Shown here: one piece after another, positions 36,100 to 46,587 of the stretch
How positions within the stretch are numbered: the first letter of the stretch is position 1
Layout: each line of letters starts with the position of its first letter
NCBI RefSeq assembly: GCF_003610295.1
Contig: NZ_RAPV01000002.1
Coordinates: 248,001 to 312,000, forward strand
DNA: 64,000 nucleotides
From: Paraburkholderia sp. BL23I1N1
GTDB lineage: Bacteria > Pseudomonadota > Gammaproteobacteria > Burkholderiales > Burkholderiaceae
Direction of reading: 5' to 3'
The notes under the pieces: generated by a model
The model's input: only the letters and a program-made list of their open reading frames with translations
Database searches by the model: none
Told to the model about the DNA's origin: nothing
Position numbers and translations under genes: made by a program

Positions 36100-36480
36100 A
36101 TGAGCATCCCGGCCGATCTGAAATACACCGAATCGCACGAGTGGGTCCGCACCGAAGCGGACGGCACGCTGACGGTCGGTATCACCGACCACGCGCAGGA
36201 AGCGCTCGGCGACATCGTCTTCTTCGAAGTCCAGGAACTGGGCAAGACCGTGAGCGCGGGCGAAACCGTTGCCGTGATCGAGTCGGTGAAAGCCGCCTCG
36301 GATATCTACGCGCCGGTTTCGGGCGAAGTGATCGAAGCGAACCCGGCCGTCGCCGACACCCCGGACGGCGTGAACAGCGCGCCGTACGAGAACTGGCTCT
36401 TCAAGATCAAGCCGGCCGCGGACGCATTGCTGGATCGCCTGATCGACGCGGACGCGTACTCGAAGTCGATCGGCGCCTGA
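36100..36480 (+). CDS. gcvH: Glycine cleavage system H protein
   Basis: The lipoyl carrier that shuttles the aminomethyl group between P and T proteins. The 126-residue protein has the lipoylation Lys64 in [19 protein letters not shown] and the conserved N-terminus [14 protein letters not shown] lies 8 bases before ATG 36100, after a 65-base gap from gcvT. Length and order are standard. Confidence 0.97.
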   Translation: MSIPADLKYTESHEWVRTEADGTLTVGITDHAQEALGDIVFFEVQELGKTVSAGETVAVIESVKAASDIYAPVSGEVIEANPAVADTPDGVNSAPYENWLFKIKPAADALLDRLIDADAYSKSIGA

Positions 36481-36574
36481 TTCGCCGCACGTTGCACCAT
36501 TACGTTTAAACCCGACAGGCGCGGCGCGTCCGATTCGATCATCGAACGGACGCCCGCACCGGCAGGAACACCTC

Positions 36575-39505
36575 ATGAAGCTCGAACACCCGGATCGTCT
36601 GATGAACCGCACTCCTCTCTCGCTCGCCGCGCTCGAAGTGCACGACGCCTTCGCTGAACGGCACATCGGCCCGGATTCGGCCGACCAGCACGCAATGCTC
36701 GAAGCCCTCGGCTTCGCGTCGCGCGCCGCGCTGATCGACGCCGTCATTCCGAAAACGATCCGCCGCAGCGAAGCACTGCCGCTCGGCCCCTTCGTGCAGC
36801 CGAAGAGCGAGGCCGAAGCGCTCGCCGCGCTGCGTGAGCTGGCGGACAAGAACCAGGTGTTCCGCTCGTACATCGGGCAGGGCTACTACAACGCGCACAC
36901 GCCAGCGGTGATCCTGCGTAACGTGCTGGAAAATCCGGCGTGGTACACCGCGTACACGCCGTACCAGCCGGAAATCTCGCAGGGCCGTCTGGAAGCGCTA
37001 CTGAATTTCCAGCAGATGATCGTCGACCTGACGGGTCTGGCGATTTCGAACGCTTCGCTGCTCGACGAAGCCACCGCCGCCGCTGAGGCGATGACGCTGC
37101 TGCAACGCGTCGGCAAGCCGAAGTCGAACGTGTTCTACGTCGCCGACGACGTGCTGCCGCAAACCATCGAAGTGGTGAAGACGCGCGCCACGCCGGTCGG
37201 CATCGAAGTGAAAGTGGGTCCGGCAGCGGAAGCCGCGAACGCGAATGCGTTCGGCGTGCTGCTGCAATACCCGGGCGTGAACGGCGACGTGCGCGACTAC
37301 CGCGCGCTCGCTGACGCGATCCACGCTGCGGGCGGCCACGTGGTGGTCGCCGCCGACCTGCTCGCGCTGACCGTTTTGACGCCGCCGGGCGAATGGGGCG
37401 CGGACGTGGCCGTCGGCAACACGCAGCGTTTCGGCGTGCCGGTCGGTTTCGGCGGCCCGCACGCGGCTTACCTCGCCGTGCGCGACGAATTCAAGCGTCA
37501 GATGCCGGGCCGGCTCGTTGGCGTGACCGTCGACGCACAGGGCAATCCGGCGCTGCGTCTCGCGCTGCAAACGCGTGAGCAGCATATCCGCCGCGAGAAG
37601 GCGACCTCGAACGTGTGTACCGCGCAGGCGCTGCTCGCGATCATGGCCAGCATGTACGCCGTCTATCACGGCCCGCACGGTCTGAAGACGATCGCGCTGC
37701 GTGTGAACCGTATCGCCGCGTTGCTGGCCGCCGGCGCGAAGAAGCTCGGCTACACGCTGGTCAACGACACGTTCTTCGACACGCTCACGTTCGAAACCGG
37801 TGCACGCACCCAGGCACTGCATGACGCTGCGACGGCCAAGCGCATCAATCTGCGCCGCGTGAGCGACACGCGCGTCGGCATCTCGATCGACGAAACCACC
37901 ACGCGCAGCGATCTGGCCGATCTGCTCGCGGCGTTCGCCCAAGCGGCATTTGTCGACGAAGTCGCGCAAATCGACGCGCTCGATGCGGCGCTTCCCGCAG
38001 AGAGCACTGTGCCCGCCGCGCTTGAACGCACCAGCGCGTACCTCACGCACCACGTGTTCAACCGTCATCATTCTGAAACGGAAATGCTGCGCTATCTGCG
38101 CAGCCTGTCGGACAAGGACCTCGCGCTCGATCGCTCGATGATCCCGCTCGGTTCGTGCACGATGAAGCTGAACGCGACCTCGGAAATGCTGCCGGTCACG
38201 TGGCCCGAATTCGGTCAGATTCACCCGTTCGCACCGGCTGAGCAAACCGTCGGTTACCGCGAAATGATCGATCAGCTCGAACAGATGCTGATCGCGGCCA
38301 CCGGCTATGCAGCTGTCTCGCTGCAACCGAACGCCGGCTCGCAAGGCGAGTACGCGGGTCTGTTGATCATCCACGCTTACCACGCGTCGCGCGGCGAAGC
38401 GCATCGCAATGTCTGCCTGATTCCCGCTTCGGCGCACGGCACGAACCCGGCGTCGGCGCAAATGGCCGGCATGCAAGTGGTCGTGGTGGCGTGCGACGCG
38501 CAAGGCAACGTCGATATCGAAGACCTGAAGAAGAAGGCCGCTCAGCACGCTGAGAAGCTCGCGGCGATCATGATCACGTACCCGTCCACGCACGGCGTGT
38601 TCGAAGCGAACGTCCGCGAAATCTGCGAGATCGTGCACGCGCACGGTGGCCAGGTCTACGTGGACGGCGCGAACATGAACGCCATGGTCGGCCTGTGCGC
38701 CCCGGGCCAGTTCGGCGGCGACGTCTCGCACCTGAACCTGCACAAGACCTTCTGTATTCCGCACGGCGGCGGCGGACCGGGCGTCGGTCCGGTCGCCGTC
38801 GGCGCGCATCTCGCGCAATTCCTGCCGAATCAGCTTGCAACGGGCTACGAACGCGCGCCGAACGGTATCGGCGCTGTGTCGGGCGCACCGTACGGTTCCG
38901 CCTCGATCCTGCCAATTTCGTGGATGTACATCGCGATGATGGGTGCGAAGAACCTCACGGCCGCCACGGAAACCGCGATCCTCAACGCCAACTACGTCGC
39001 GAACAAACTCGCGCCGCATTATCCGGTGCTGTACTCGGGCCCCGGCGGACTGGTCGCACACGAGTGCATTCTCGATCTGCGCCCGATCAAGGAAACCAGC
39101 GGCATCACCGTCGACGACGTCGCCAAGCGTCTCGCCGACTACGGCTTCCACGCACCGACCATGAGCTTCCCGGTGCCGGGCACGCTGATGGTCGAGCCGA
39201 CCGAATCGGAATCGAAGGAAGAACTCGACCGCTTCATCGAAGCGATGATCGCGATCCGCGAGGAAATTCGCGCGGTGGAAGAAGGCCGTTCGGACCGCGA
39301 AGACAATCCGCTCAAGCATGCACCGCATACGGCGGCGGTGGTCATCGCGAACGAATGGAAGCATGCGTATGCGCGCGAAACCGCCGCGTATCCGCTGCCC
39401 ACACTGATCGCGAAGAAGTACTGGCCGCCAGTCGGCCGTGCGGACAACGTGTACGGCGACCGCAATCTGTTCTGCTCCTGCGTACCGATCGCCGACTACG
39501 AGTAA
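36575..39505 (+). CDS. gcvP: Glycine dehydrogenase (decarboxylating), P protein
   Basis: P protein decarboxylates glycine and loads the remaining aminomethyl group on H protein. The 976-residue product is the fused (alpha plus beta) form. The PLP Lys is K724 in [18 protein letters not shown]. Other family features are FAERHIGPD at the start, [12 protein letters not shown], and [25 protein letters not shown] precedes ATG 36575. A second in-frame Met at residue 10 is a possible alternative start. The gene closes the riboswitch-controlled operon. Confidence 0.97.
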   Translation: MKLEHPDRLMNRTPLSLAALEVHDAFAERHIGPDSADQHAMLEALGFASRAALIDAVIPKTIRRSEALPLGPFVQPKSEAEALAALRELADKNQVFRSYIGQGYYNAHTPAVILRNVLENPAWYTAYTPYQPEISQGRLEALLNFQQMIVDLTGLAISNASLLDEATAAAEAMTLLQRVGKPKSNVFYVADDVLPQTIEVVKTRATPVGIEVKVGPAAEAANANAFGVLLQYPGVNGDVRDYRALADAIHAAGGHVVVAADLLALTVLTPPGEWGADVAVGNTQRFGVPVGFGGPHAAYLAVRDEFKRQMPGRLVGVTVDAQGNPALRLALQTREQHIRREKATSNVCTAQALLAIMASMYAVYHGPHGLKTIALRVNRIAALLAAGAKKLGYTLVNDTFFDTLTFETGARTQALHDAATAKRINLRRVSDTRVGISIDETTTRSDLADLLAAFAQAAFVDEVAQIDALDAALPAESTVPAALERTSAYLTHHVFNRHHSETEMLRYLRSLSDKDLALDRSMIPLGSCTMKLNATSEMLPVTWPEFGQIHPFAPAEQTVGYREMIDQLEQMLIAATGYAAVSLQPNAGSQGEYAGLLIIHAYHASRGEAHRNVCLIPASAHGTNPASAQMAGMQVVVVACDAQGNVDIEDLKKKAAQHAEKLAAIMITYPSTHGVFEANVREICEIVHAHGGQVYVDGANMNAMVGLCAPGQFGGDVSHLNLHKTFCIPHGGGGPGVGPVAVGAHLAQFLPNQLATGYERAPNGIGAVSGAPYGSASILPISWMYIAMMGAKNLTAATETAILNANYVANKLAPHYPVLYSGPGGLVAHECILDLRPIKETSGITVDDVAKRLADYGFHAPTMSFPVPGTLMVEPTESESKEELDRFIEAMIAIREEIRAVEEGRSDREDNPLKHAPHTAAVVIANEWKHAYARETAAYPLPTLIAKKYWPPVGRADNVYGDRNLFCSCVPIADYE

Positions 39506-39621
39506 GTCCGGCCTTGACCGCGCATCGCCTGAAGGTTGTAAGCAGGCGTTGCGCGGTTCTGTCGCTTGTGTCCGCAAACGGCTAACATCACACACCGAAT
39601 CAGCCAAACGAGGAGTTTCGC

Positions 39622-40755
39622 ATGGCGCGAAAGGTGCGATTGATGCAAAGCCGGACCGAAACAAGGCGAGTCCAGACGTGGCAACAGGCCTGCGCGCTAC
39701 TGTTGGCAGGCGCAGCGGTGCTGCTGCTGCCGCTGCGGCAGGCGCAAGCCGCGATGAATTTTTGTGCGGCGCCCGCGCTGCAAACCAGCGAGCGCACGAA
39801 CGCCGATCCCGGCGTCAAGGCACTGGTGAGCAATGTGCAGGCGCATCTGAACGACCCGCCGCATGCCGTGGCGAAACTGCATACCGAAGGCACGCTGCCG
39901 CACGAGGGCATCTACGATCAAAGCGTCGAGGCGGAGAAGGATCTCGATCTGTTGCGCGACGCCGCGCTCGCCTGGCGCGCAACCAGCGACGATCGCTATC
40001 TGAAGCTGGTCGACCGCTTGCTGTATGCGTGGGTCACGACTTATCAACCCAGTTTCAATCCGATCGACGAAACCCGTTTCGAAGGCCTGATCCTCGCCTA
40101 TGACATGACCGCAAGCGCGTTGCCGGTGAAGACGCGCAATGCATCGATGGCGTTCCTGACGAAGCTTGCGAGCGGCTATATCGCGCAAATCGACGCGCGG
40201 CCGCGGCCGCTCACCGGCACGTTCAAGAACAACTGGCAGAGCCACCGGATCAAGCTGATCGCGATGGCCGCGTTCACGCTGGATAACCGCAAGATGATCA
40301 ACGCGGCGCAGCGTTTGTTCGACGAACATATCGGCGACAACATCGCACCGGACGGCTCGACGGTGGACTTCGCCGAGCGTGACGCCTTGCATTACGTCAC
40401 CTACGACCTGCAGCCGCTCGTGACCGCCGCGCTCGCCGCGCGCCGCCACAACCGCAACTGGTTGCCGGAGAAGGGGACGAATGGCGCCTCACTGGCGGCC
40501 GCGCTGAACTGGCTCACGCCGTACGCGGACGGCAGCAAGACGCATGAAGAATTCGTGCATTCGAACGTTCCGTTCGATGCCAAACGTCGCGAGGCCGGTT
40601 TGCCCGGCTATTCGGGTCAATGGGATCCGAAAAACGCGACGGAACTGTTTCACCTGGCGGCGCGTCTCGACGGACGCTATACGCCGATCGCGCTGCAGCT
40701 CGCACCGACGCCGCCCGCGTGGCTCGCCGTGTGCTTACCGCTGCCAGCGCGCTAA
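39622..40755 (+). CDS. Secreted alginate-lyase-fold protein
   Basis: A 377-residue exported protein with a signal peptide (LLLAGAAVLLLPLRQAQAA; the first ~20 residues before it are basic). The rest resembles the alpha/alpha-barrel alginate lyase superfamily. FKNNWQSHRIKLIAMAAF has the Asn-Asn-Trp-x-x-His pattern, and RDALHYVTYDLQPLV supplies the His/Tyr pair expected in the active groove. Predicted periplasmic polysaccharide lyase; actual substrate unknown. It lies between gcvP and sdaA on the same strand without an obvious functional link. Confidence 0.75.
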   Translation: MARKVRLMQSRTETRRVQTWQQACALLLAGAAVLLLPLRQAQAAMNFCAAPALQTSERTNADPGVKALVSNVQAHLNDPPHAVAKLHTEGTLPHEGIYDQSVEAEKDLDLLRDAALAWRATSDDRYLKLVDRLLYAWVTTYQPSFNPIDETRFEGLILAYDMTASALPVKTRNASMAFLTKLASGYIAQIDARPRPLTGTFKNNWQSHRIKLIAMAAFTLDNRKMINAAQRLFDEHIGDNIAPDGSTVDFAERDALHYVTYDLQPLVTAALAARRHNRNWLPEKGTNGASLAAALNWLTPYADGSKTHEEFVHSNVPFDAKRREAGLPGYSGQWDPKNATELFHLAARLDGRYTPIALQLAPTPPAWLAVCLPLPAR

Positions 40756-40783
40756 ACTTACTTTTATCAGCAGGGAGCAGTAA

Positions 40784-42172
<1,389 letters not shown>

Positions 42173-42197
42173 ACGCTGCGTTCCAAAGCGATTGATG

Positions 42198-42221
42198 ACG
42201 CGGGCTTCGGCCCGCGTTTTC
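42198..42221 (+). terminator. Intrinsic terminator after sdaA
   Basis: ACGCGGGC and GCCCGCGT form an 8-bp stem with a TTCG tetraloop, followed by TTTTCGCTTTCG. Confidence 0.82.
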
Positions 42222-42388
42222 GCTTTCGTTTCCGTTTTCGCGTTCGCTATCGGCAGATGGGAAGGTTGGGCTGCGCCGTGACATCGGCCGCGTTGTCGGC
42301 GTAAGCTGTCGAAGCGCCCATCGGCGCCTTTCAAGCCGATGCGGCAACATCCGATCGCACCCATGCACCATCTGGAGGCTTCATCGCA

Positions 42389-44107
42389 ATGTCGCTGCCG
42401 AATGCTCCCGTTTCCGCTTCTCCTGCCGCCCAAACCACCGGCGCGCGTCTCGTTGTCGATGCCTTGCTGACGCACGGCGTCGAACGTGTTTTCTGCGTGC
42501 CCGGCGAGAGCTTTCTCGCCGTGCTCGATTCGCTGCACGACGAAACGGACCACATCCAGACCATCGTCTGCCGGCACGAAGCGGCAGCCGCGAACATGGC
42601 TGAAGCCGTCGGCAAATTGACAGGACGTCCGGGCGTCGCGATCGTGACGCGCGGACCCGGCGCGACGCATGCATCGATCGGCGTGCACACCGCGTTTCAG
42701 GACTCAACGCCAATGATCCTGCTGATCGGTCAATGCGCGCGCGAGCATCTCGACCGCGAGGCCTTCCAGGAAATCGACTATCGGCGCATGTTCGGTCAGA
42801 TGGCCAAGTGGGTCGCGCAAATCGACGACCCGAAGCGCATTCCCGAATATCTGAGCCATGCATTTCACACGGCGACGTCGGGGCGTCCGGGGCCGGTCGT
42901 GTTGTCGTTGCCGGAAGATGTGTTGAGCGATGCGTGCGAAGCCGTTGCCGGTGCGCCGCGGTATAAGCGCGTGGCGGCGTCGCCTTCCGCGGCGCAAATG
43001 GAAGAGTTGCGCCGATTGCTGGAAGCCGCGCAACGACCGATGGTGATCGCTGGCGGCAGTGGTTGGACGCCTGCGGCATGTGCCGACCTGCAACGCTTTG
43101 TCGAGAATTGGCAATTGCCGATCGGCCTCGCGTTCCGCTTCCAGGACACGCTCGACAACGAGCATCCGAACTACGCGGGCGATGTCGGCCTTGGTATCAA
43201 TCCGGAGCTTGCTCAACGTATCCGCGATGCGGATCTCCTGCTTACGCTTGGCCCGCGATTGGGCGAAGCAACGACGAATGGCTACACGCTGCTCGATATT
43301 CCAAAGACGAAGCAAATACTGGTGCACGTGCATCAAGGCGCGGAGGAACTTGGCCGCGTGTACGCGGCGGACTTGCCGATCGTCTCCGGCATGCCAGAAC
43401 TTGCGGCACTGCTTGCGGCATTAAAGCCGTCTTCCGAGAAGCTCGCATGGACCGGCGCGGCGGAAGAAGCGCACCAGGCGTATCTCGACTGGCGCAAGCC
43501 GCGTCAGATTCCCGGCGACGTGCAAATGGGCGAAGTGATCCAGCAATTGCGCGCGCATCTGCCGGAAGACGCGATCCTCACAAACGGTGCGGGCAACTAC
43601 GCCACGTGGCTGCATCGGCATTTCTCGTATCGACATTTCCGCTCGCAGCTTGCGCCGACCAGTGGCGCGATGGGCTACGGTGTACCAGCGGCGATTGCGG
43701 CGAAGTCGCTGTATCCGCAACGCGCAGTCGTCGCATTAGCTGGCGACGGCTGTTTCATGATGGCCGCGCAAGAACTGGCGACGGCGATGCAGTACGACTT
43801 GCATGTGATCTTCATCGTCGTGAACAACAACCACTTCGGCACGATCCGGATGCATCAGGAACGGCACTATCCGAATCGCGTACACGGCACCGGTCTCACG
43901 AATCCTGACTTCGCGGCGTTCGCGAGATCGTTCGGCGCGCACGGAGAGATCGTGGAGCGGACTGAGGATTTTCTGCCTGCATTGCAACGCTCGATAGAAG
44001 CGAAGCGTGCAGCGGTGATCGAGATTCGCATGCCGCAGGAGGCGAGCACGCCGGGCGCGACGTTAGAGCAGATTCGGGAGCAGGGGAGGAAGCTCCGAGG
44101 GGAGTAA
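42389..44107 (+). CDS. Thiamine-diphosphate-dependent enzyme, acetolactate-synthase-like
   Basis: A 572-residue ThDP enzyme with the three-domain layout of acetolactate synthase and relatives. The catalytic Glu64 is in VCRHEAAAAN. The ThDP/Mg motif starts with GDG at 452-454 and ends in VVNNNHFGT. The middle domain (about 205-335) is the FAD/Rossmann-like domain but lacks a clear FAD fingerprint. There is no small regulatory subunit next to it, so it is not the main biosynthetic ilvB. It could be a catabolic acetolactate synthase, a glyoxylate carboligase relative or an oxo-acid decarboxylase. A terminator lies after the stop. Confidence 0.85.
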   Translation: MSLPNAPVSASPAAQTTGARLVVDALLTHGVERVFCVPGESFLAVLDSLHDETDHIQTIVCRHEAAAANMAEAVGKLTGRPGVAIVTRGPGATHASIGVHTAFQDSTPMILLIGQCAREHLDREAFQEIDYRRMFGQMAKWVAQIDDPKRIPEYLSHAFHTATSGRPGPVVLSLPEDVLSDACEAVAGAPRYKRVAASPSAAQMEELRRLLEAAQRPMVIAGGSGWTPAACADLQRFVENWQLPIGLAFRFQDTLDNEHPNYAGDVGLGINPELAQRIRDADLLLTLGPRLGEATTNGYTLLDIPKTKQILVHVHQGAEELGRVYAADLPIVSGMPELAALLAALKPSSEKLAWTGAAEEAHQAYLDWRKPRQIPGDVQMGEVIQQLRAHLPEDAILTNGAGNYATWLHRHFSYRHFRSQLAPTSGAMGYGVPAAIAAKSLYPQRAVVALAGDGCFMMAAQELATAMQYDLHVIFIVVNNNHFGTIRMHQERHYPNRVHGTGLTNPDFAAFARSFGAHGEIVERTEDFLPALQRSIEAKRAAVIEIRMPQEASTPGATLEQIREQGRKLRGE

Positions 44108-44153
44108 TGAAGTTGCCTTGCGGCCGGCATGCATAGCGAAAAGCACACAAGAG

Positions 44154-44190
44154 AAAGCCCTACGGTTCAAGTGAACCGCAGGGCTTTTTT
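44154..44190 (+). terminator. Intrinsic terminator after the ThDP enzyme gene
   Basis: A 16-bp stem (arms 44154-44169 and 44172-44187) with one A/C mismatch and a T-run. Confidence 0.85.
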
Positions 44191-44210
44191 GTACCCACCG
44201 AGCCCGTGGC

Positions 44211-44843
44211 TTAAGCGTATATGACCGACAAAGCCCCAAGCTCTTTCATCAGCGCAGGCTTGTGAGATTCGATCACGTCGGATTGGATTTGATAGATCAC
44301 AGACTTGATGACCTCTGTCTGACTCATGGTTGTCTCGTGCATCAGCATCTTGATGTCCTCGGCGATGCGTGGCGTCACCTTCATCGAAAGTCGTCGCCGT
44401 GCAGCGCCGCGCCGCTCCTTGAAGCGCTCAGTCGCTGACTTATGCGCCTCGATCAGCCGTGCCCGCGGATATTCGCCGGATGCAAAACGATGCAGATAGA
44501 GCGTCATGAGCACCTTCCGAAACTCGGTCGAGCTCGCGTTGTCGACCATATAAGCCGCCAGGTCGAGAATATCCAGATAAATGGCGGGCAGTTGTGCCTC
44601 GATCGGCCTGACTTCCTTCTGCCGCGCTTCGCGAATGGCCGGCGTGGATTGCGCTGGAACAGCCACCACGTGGTCGCAGACGTCGCACACCGTCGCGAGA
44701 ATATTCTTCACCTCACCTTTGCCGTCGCTGAAAGGCACGTCACGCCGCGCAAAGGTCGTACTCACAAGCTGCTTGCAACGATGACAGATTGCCTTGCTCT
44801 TCTCGCCTTCTTCGTAAAGTTTGATCTTCATGGCTTCACTCAC
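44211..44843 (-). CDS. Zinc-ribbon (YgiT/MqsA-type) protein with a C-terminal ribbon-helix-helix, probable antitoxin/repressor
   Basis: A 210-residue protein. Near the N-terminus there are two CxxC pairs (CHRC at about residue 20, CDVC at about 53) spaced as in YgiT/MqsA zinc ribbons, with the typical NILATVCDVC approach. The middle is helical. Residues about 150-192 (RRLSMKVTPRIAEDIKMLMH then SQTEVIKSVIYQIQ) read as a ribbon-helix-helix DNA-binding motif instead of the helix-turn-helix found in MqsA. The GTG start at 44843 overlaps the upstream stop as GTGA, so translation is coupled; ATG 44831 is an alternative. The pair arrangement suggests an antitoxin that represses its own operon. Confidence 0.65.
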   Translation of the reverse strand: MSEAMKIKLYEEGEKSKAICHRCKQLVSTTFARRDVPFSDGKGEVKNILATVCDVCDHVVAVPAQSTPAIREARQKEVRPIEAQLPAIYLDILDLAAYMVDNASSTEFRKVLMTLYLHRFASGEYPRARLIEAHKSATERFKERRGAARRRLSMKVTPRIAEDIKMLMHETTMSQTEVIKSVIYQIQSDVIESHKPALMKELGALSVIYA

Positions 44844-45139
44844 TGGTGCACGCTGATAAACACGGTTTCCGGATCGCCCACGAAGTAGAACTGCACGTAC
44901 CAGCCGCCAGACTCAATGATATGGACATCGATTGACGGAACGCTGTGGTGAGGTGACGAACTGTATTGCATGCCATCGCTCCGCGTGATGAGGGTCTCGA
45001 CGAATTGAGCGGTGACCTGCCCGGTCGACAGAAGGTTTTTCACGCTAATGCCCGAGCGGGCCTCATGCTGGAACTTCCCGGATCTGAGCGCTGCGATGAC
45101 CGCGCGCTTCACTTGCCTGTACTTGCTTGGTATCGACAA
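44840..45139 (-). CDS. Small MqsR/DUF4258-like protein, probable toxin
   Basis: A 99-residue protein encoded first in the pair. The TTG start at 45137-45139 is chosen because GGAGG lies at 45145-45149; an earlier TTG at 45151 would bury that site. Basic N-terminal helices (SKYRQVKRAVIAALRSG) are followed by GISVKNLLSTGQV and a strand-rich end (SIDVHIIESGGWYVQFYF, TVFISVH). This layout is reminiscent of MqsR-type mRNA interferases or DUF4258, but similarity is weak. Size, order (toxin first, overlapping the zinc-ribbon gene) and the promoter dyad support a toxin-antitoxin module. Activity is unproven. Confidence 0.55.
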   Translation of the reverse strand: MSIPSKYRQVKRAVIAALRSGKFQHEARSGISVKNLLSTGQVTAQFVETLITRSDGMQYSSSPHHSVPSIDVHIIESGGWYVQFYFVGDPETVFISVHQ

Positions 45140-45151
45140 CCGCACCTCCAA

Positions 45152-45173
45152 TTATACGACATGTCTCGTATAA
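45152..45173. promoter_or_regulatory. Perfect dyad at the promoter of the toxin-antitoxin-like pair
   Basis: TTATACGA and TCGTATAA are perfect 8-bp arms around CATGTC, 13 bases before the toxin start. Read on the minus strand the arms contain TATACG and TATAAT, each able to serve as a -10 element. A bound dimer or tetramer would therefore block transcription, as expected for autoregulation by the ribbon-helix-helix protein. Confidence 0.7.
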
Positions 45174-45293
45174 AAAGCGCTTTACTGATTTCGCGCCACC
45201 CGCGGGAATTGTCGATGAATTCTTTTTCGGGAGAAGGCTAACTAGTCGGTCTCAAGCCAGGCTCAAGCAAGAAGCACAAGCTCGAAGCGTCAT

Positions 45294-45318
45294 AAAAAAA
45301 CCCCGCCGAAGCGGGGTT
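45294..45318 (-). terminator. Intrinsic terminator of the livK-like gene
   Basis: On the minus strand AACCCCGC, TTCG loop, GCGGGGTT, then a run of T residues. It lies 32 bases beyond the stop of the binding-protein gene. Confidence 0.88.
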
Positions 45319-45349
45319 CCTGACGTCAAAGCAAGCAGCAAAAAACCGC

Positions 45350-46498
45350 TTACTTCCCGCCCACGCTTTGCAGCGTCGTCCACTTGCCGTCGACAACCTT
45401 GTACAGCGTGATGCCGCCGTTCTTCAGGTCGCCCTTGCCGTCGTATGCGAGGTTCGCTGCCGTCACTGCCGGCATCGAGGTCTTCGCGAGCAGCGGCAGG
45501 TACTTCGCCGGATCGGTCGAGTTAGCCTTCTTCATAGCGTCGAACATGGCCATTGCGCCGTCGTAAGCGTACGGCGAGTACGTTTGCACGTCTTCGTTGA
45601 AACGCTTCTTGTACTTCGCAACATAGTCCTTGCCGCCCGGCATTTCTTCCAGCGGCAGGCCGGCGAGCGATGCCACCGTGCCGTTCGCAGCGTCACCCGC
45701 GAGCTGGATGAACGTCGGCGTGTGAACCATTTCGCCGCCCATCAACGGAGCCTTGATGCCCAGTTGCTTCATCTGCTTGACCATCGGTGCTGCCTGCGAA
45801 TCCGCGCCACCGTAGTACACCATGTCCGGGTTGACCGACTTCAGCTTGGTCAGGATCGACTTGAAGTCCACAGCCTTGTCGTTCGTGTATTCACGATCGA
45901 CGATCGTGCCGCCCGCAGCCTTCGCCGCCTTTTCGAACTGATCAGCCAGACCCTGGCCGTAAGCCGTACGGTCGTCGACGATAACGATCTTCTTCATGCC
46001 CAAGGTCTTCACCGCGAACGTGCCGGCGACCGAACCTTGCTGCGTATCGGACGTCATCATGCGGAACGTGGTCTTGAAGCCTTGTTGCGTGTACTCAGGC
46101 GCCGTCGCCATGGCGATTTCGGGGATGCCCGCGTTCGCGTAGATGCGCGAGGCCGGAATCGTGGTGCCCGAGTTGAAGTGGCCGAGCATGCCCTTGATGC
46201 CGTCATCCACCAGCTTTTGTGCAACGGTCGTGCCGGTGCGCGGGTCAGCCTGGTCGTCGGCCGAATCCAGCACGAAACGAACCTGCTTGCCGCCGATCAT
46301 CGGCTTGGTCGCGTTCATGTCTTCCACAGCCAGCGTGATGCCGTTCTGGAAGTCCTTGCCGTAGTGCGCCTGTGCGCCCGTCATCGGACCGGCAAAGCCG
46401 ATCTTCACGTCTTCAGTCGATTGAGCGTTGGCCGTCCCCGCCAGCGACATGGCCGCAACCAGCGCTGCGCCTGCCAGCTGTTTCATCTTGTATTGCAT
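45350..46498 (-). CDS. Branched-chain amino-acid-type ABC transporter substrate-binding protein
   Basis: A 382-residue periplasmic binding protein of the LivJ/LivK class. A signal peptide (LAGAALVAAMSLAGTANA, cleavage before QSTED) is followed by VKIGFAGPMTGAQAHYGKDF, the usual first lobe, and VIVDDRTAYGQGLADQF-like segments. Ligand identity (Leu/Ile/Val or another amino acid) cannot be read. No permease or ATPase genes adjoin it here, so it is an orphan component or works with a distant system. The terminator at 45294-45318 follows. putA lies 89 bases beyond its start and has the same direction. Confidence 0.92.
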   Translation of the reverse strand: MQYKMKQLAGAALVAAMSLAGTANAQSTEDVKIGFAGPMTGAQAHYGKDFQNGITLAVEDMNATKPMIGGKQVRFVLDSADDQADPRTGTTVAQKLVDDGIKGMLGHFNSGTTIPASRIYANAGIPEIAMATAPEYTQQGFKTTFRMMTSDTQQGSVAGTFAVKTLGMKKIVIVDDRTAYGQGLADQFEKAAKAAGGTIVDREYTNDKAVDFKSILTKLKSVNPDMVYYGGADSQAAPMVKQMKQLGIKAPLMGGEMVHTPTFIQLAGDAANGTVASLAGLPLEEMPGGKDYVAKYKKRFNEDVQTYSPYAYDGAMAMFDAMKKANSTDPAKYLPLLAKTSMPAVTAANLAYDGKGDLKNGGITLYKVVDGKWTTLQSVGGK

Positions 46499-46587
46499 AG
46501 CTTCTCCTTGGTACCAGGTGTGAATGGAGCGGTTTTTCGGGGTCGCCGTACCGCTTCCGTTTTATTGAAAAGACCGATGAGGGTCGC

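Noticed and set aside
36998..39664. 888-codon open frame on the minus strand opposite gcvP
   Set aside because: It is an antisense shadow of the GC-rich gcvP gene: Arg/His/Val-biased composition, no domains, no ribosome-binding site.
45174..45293. Short leader peptide or att site between the toxin-like gene and the livK terminator
   Set aside because: No frame with a start signal and no repeat of tRNA or neighbouring sequence was found.
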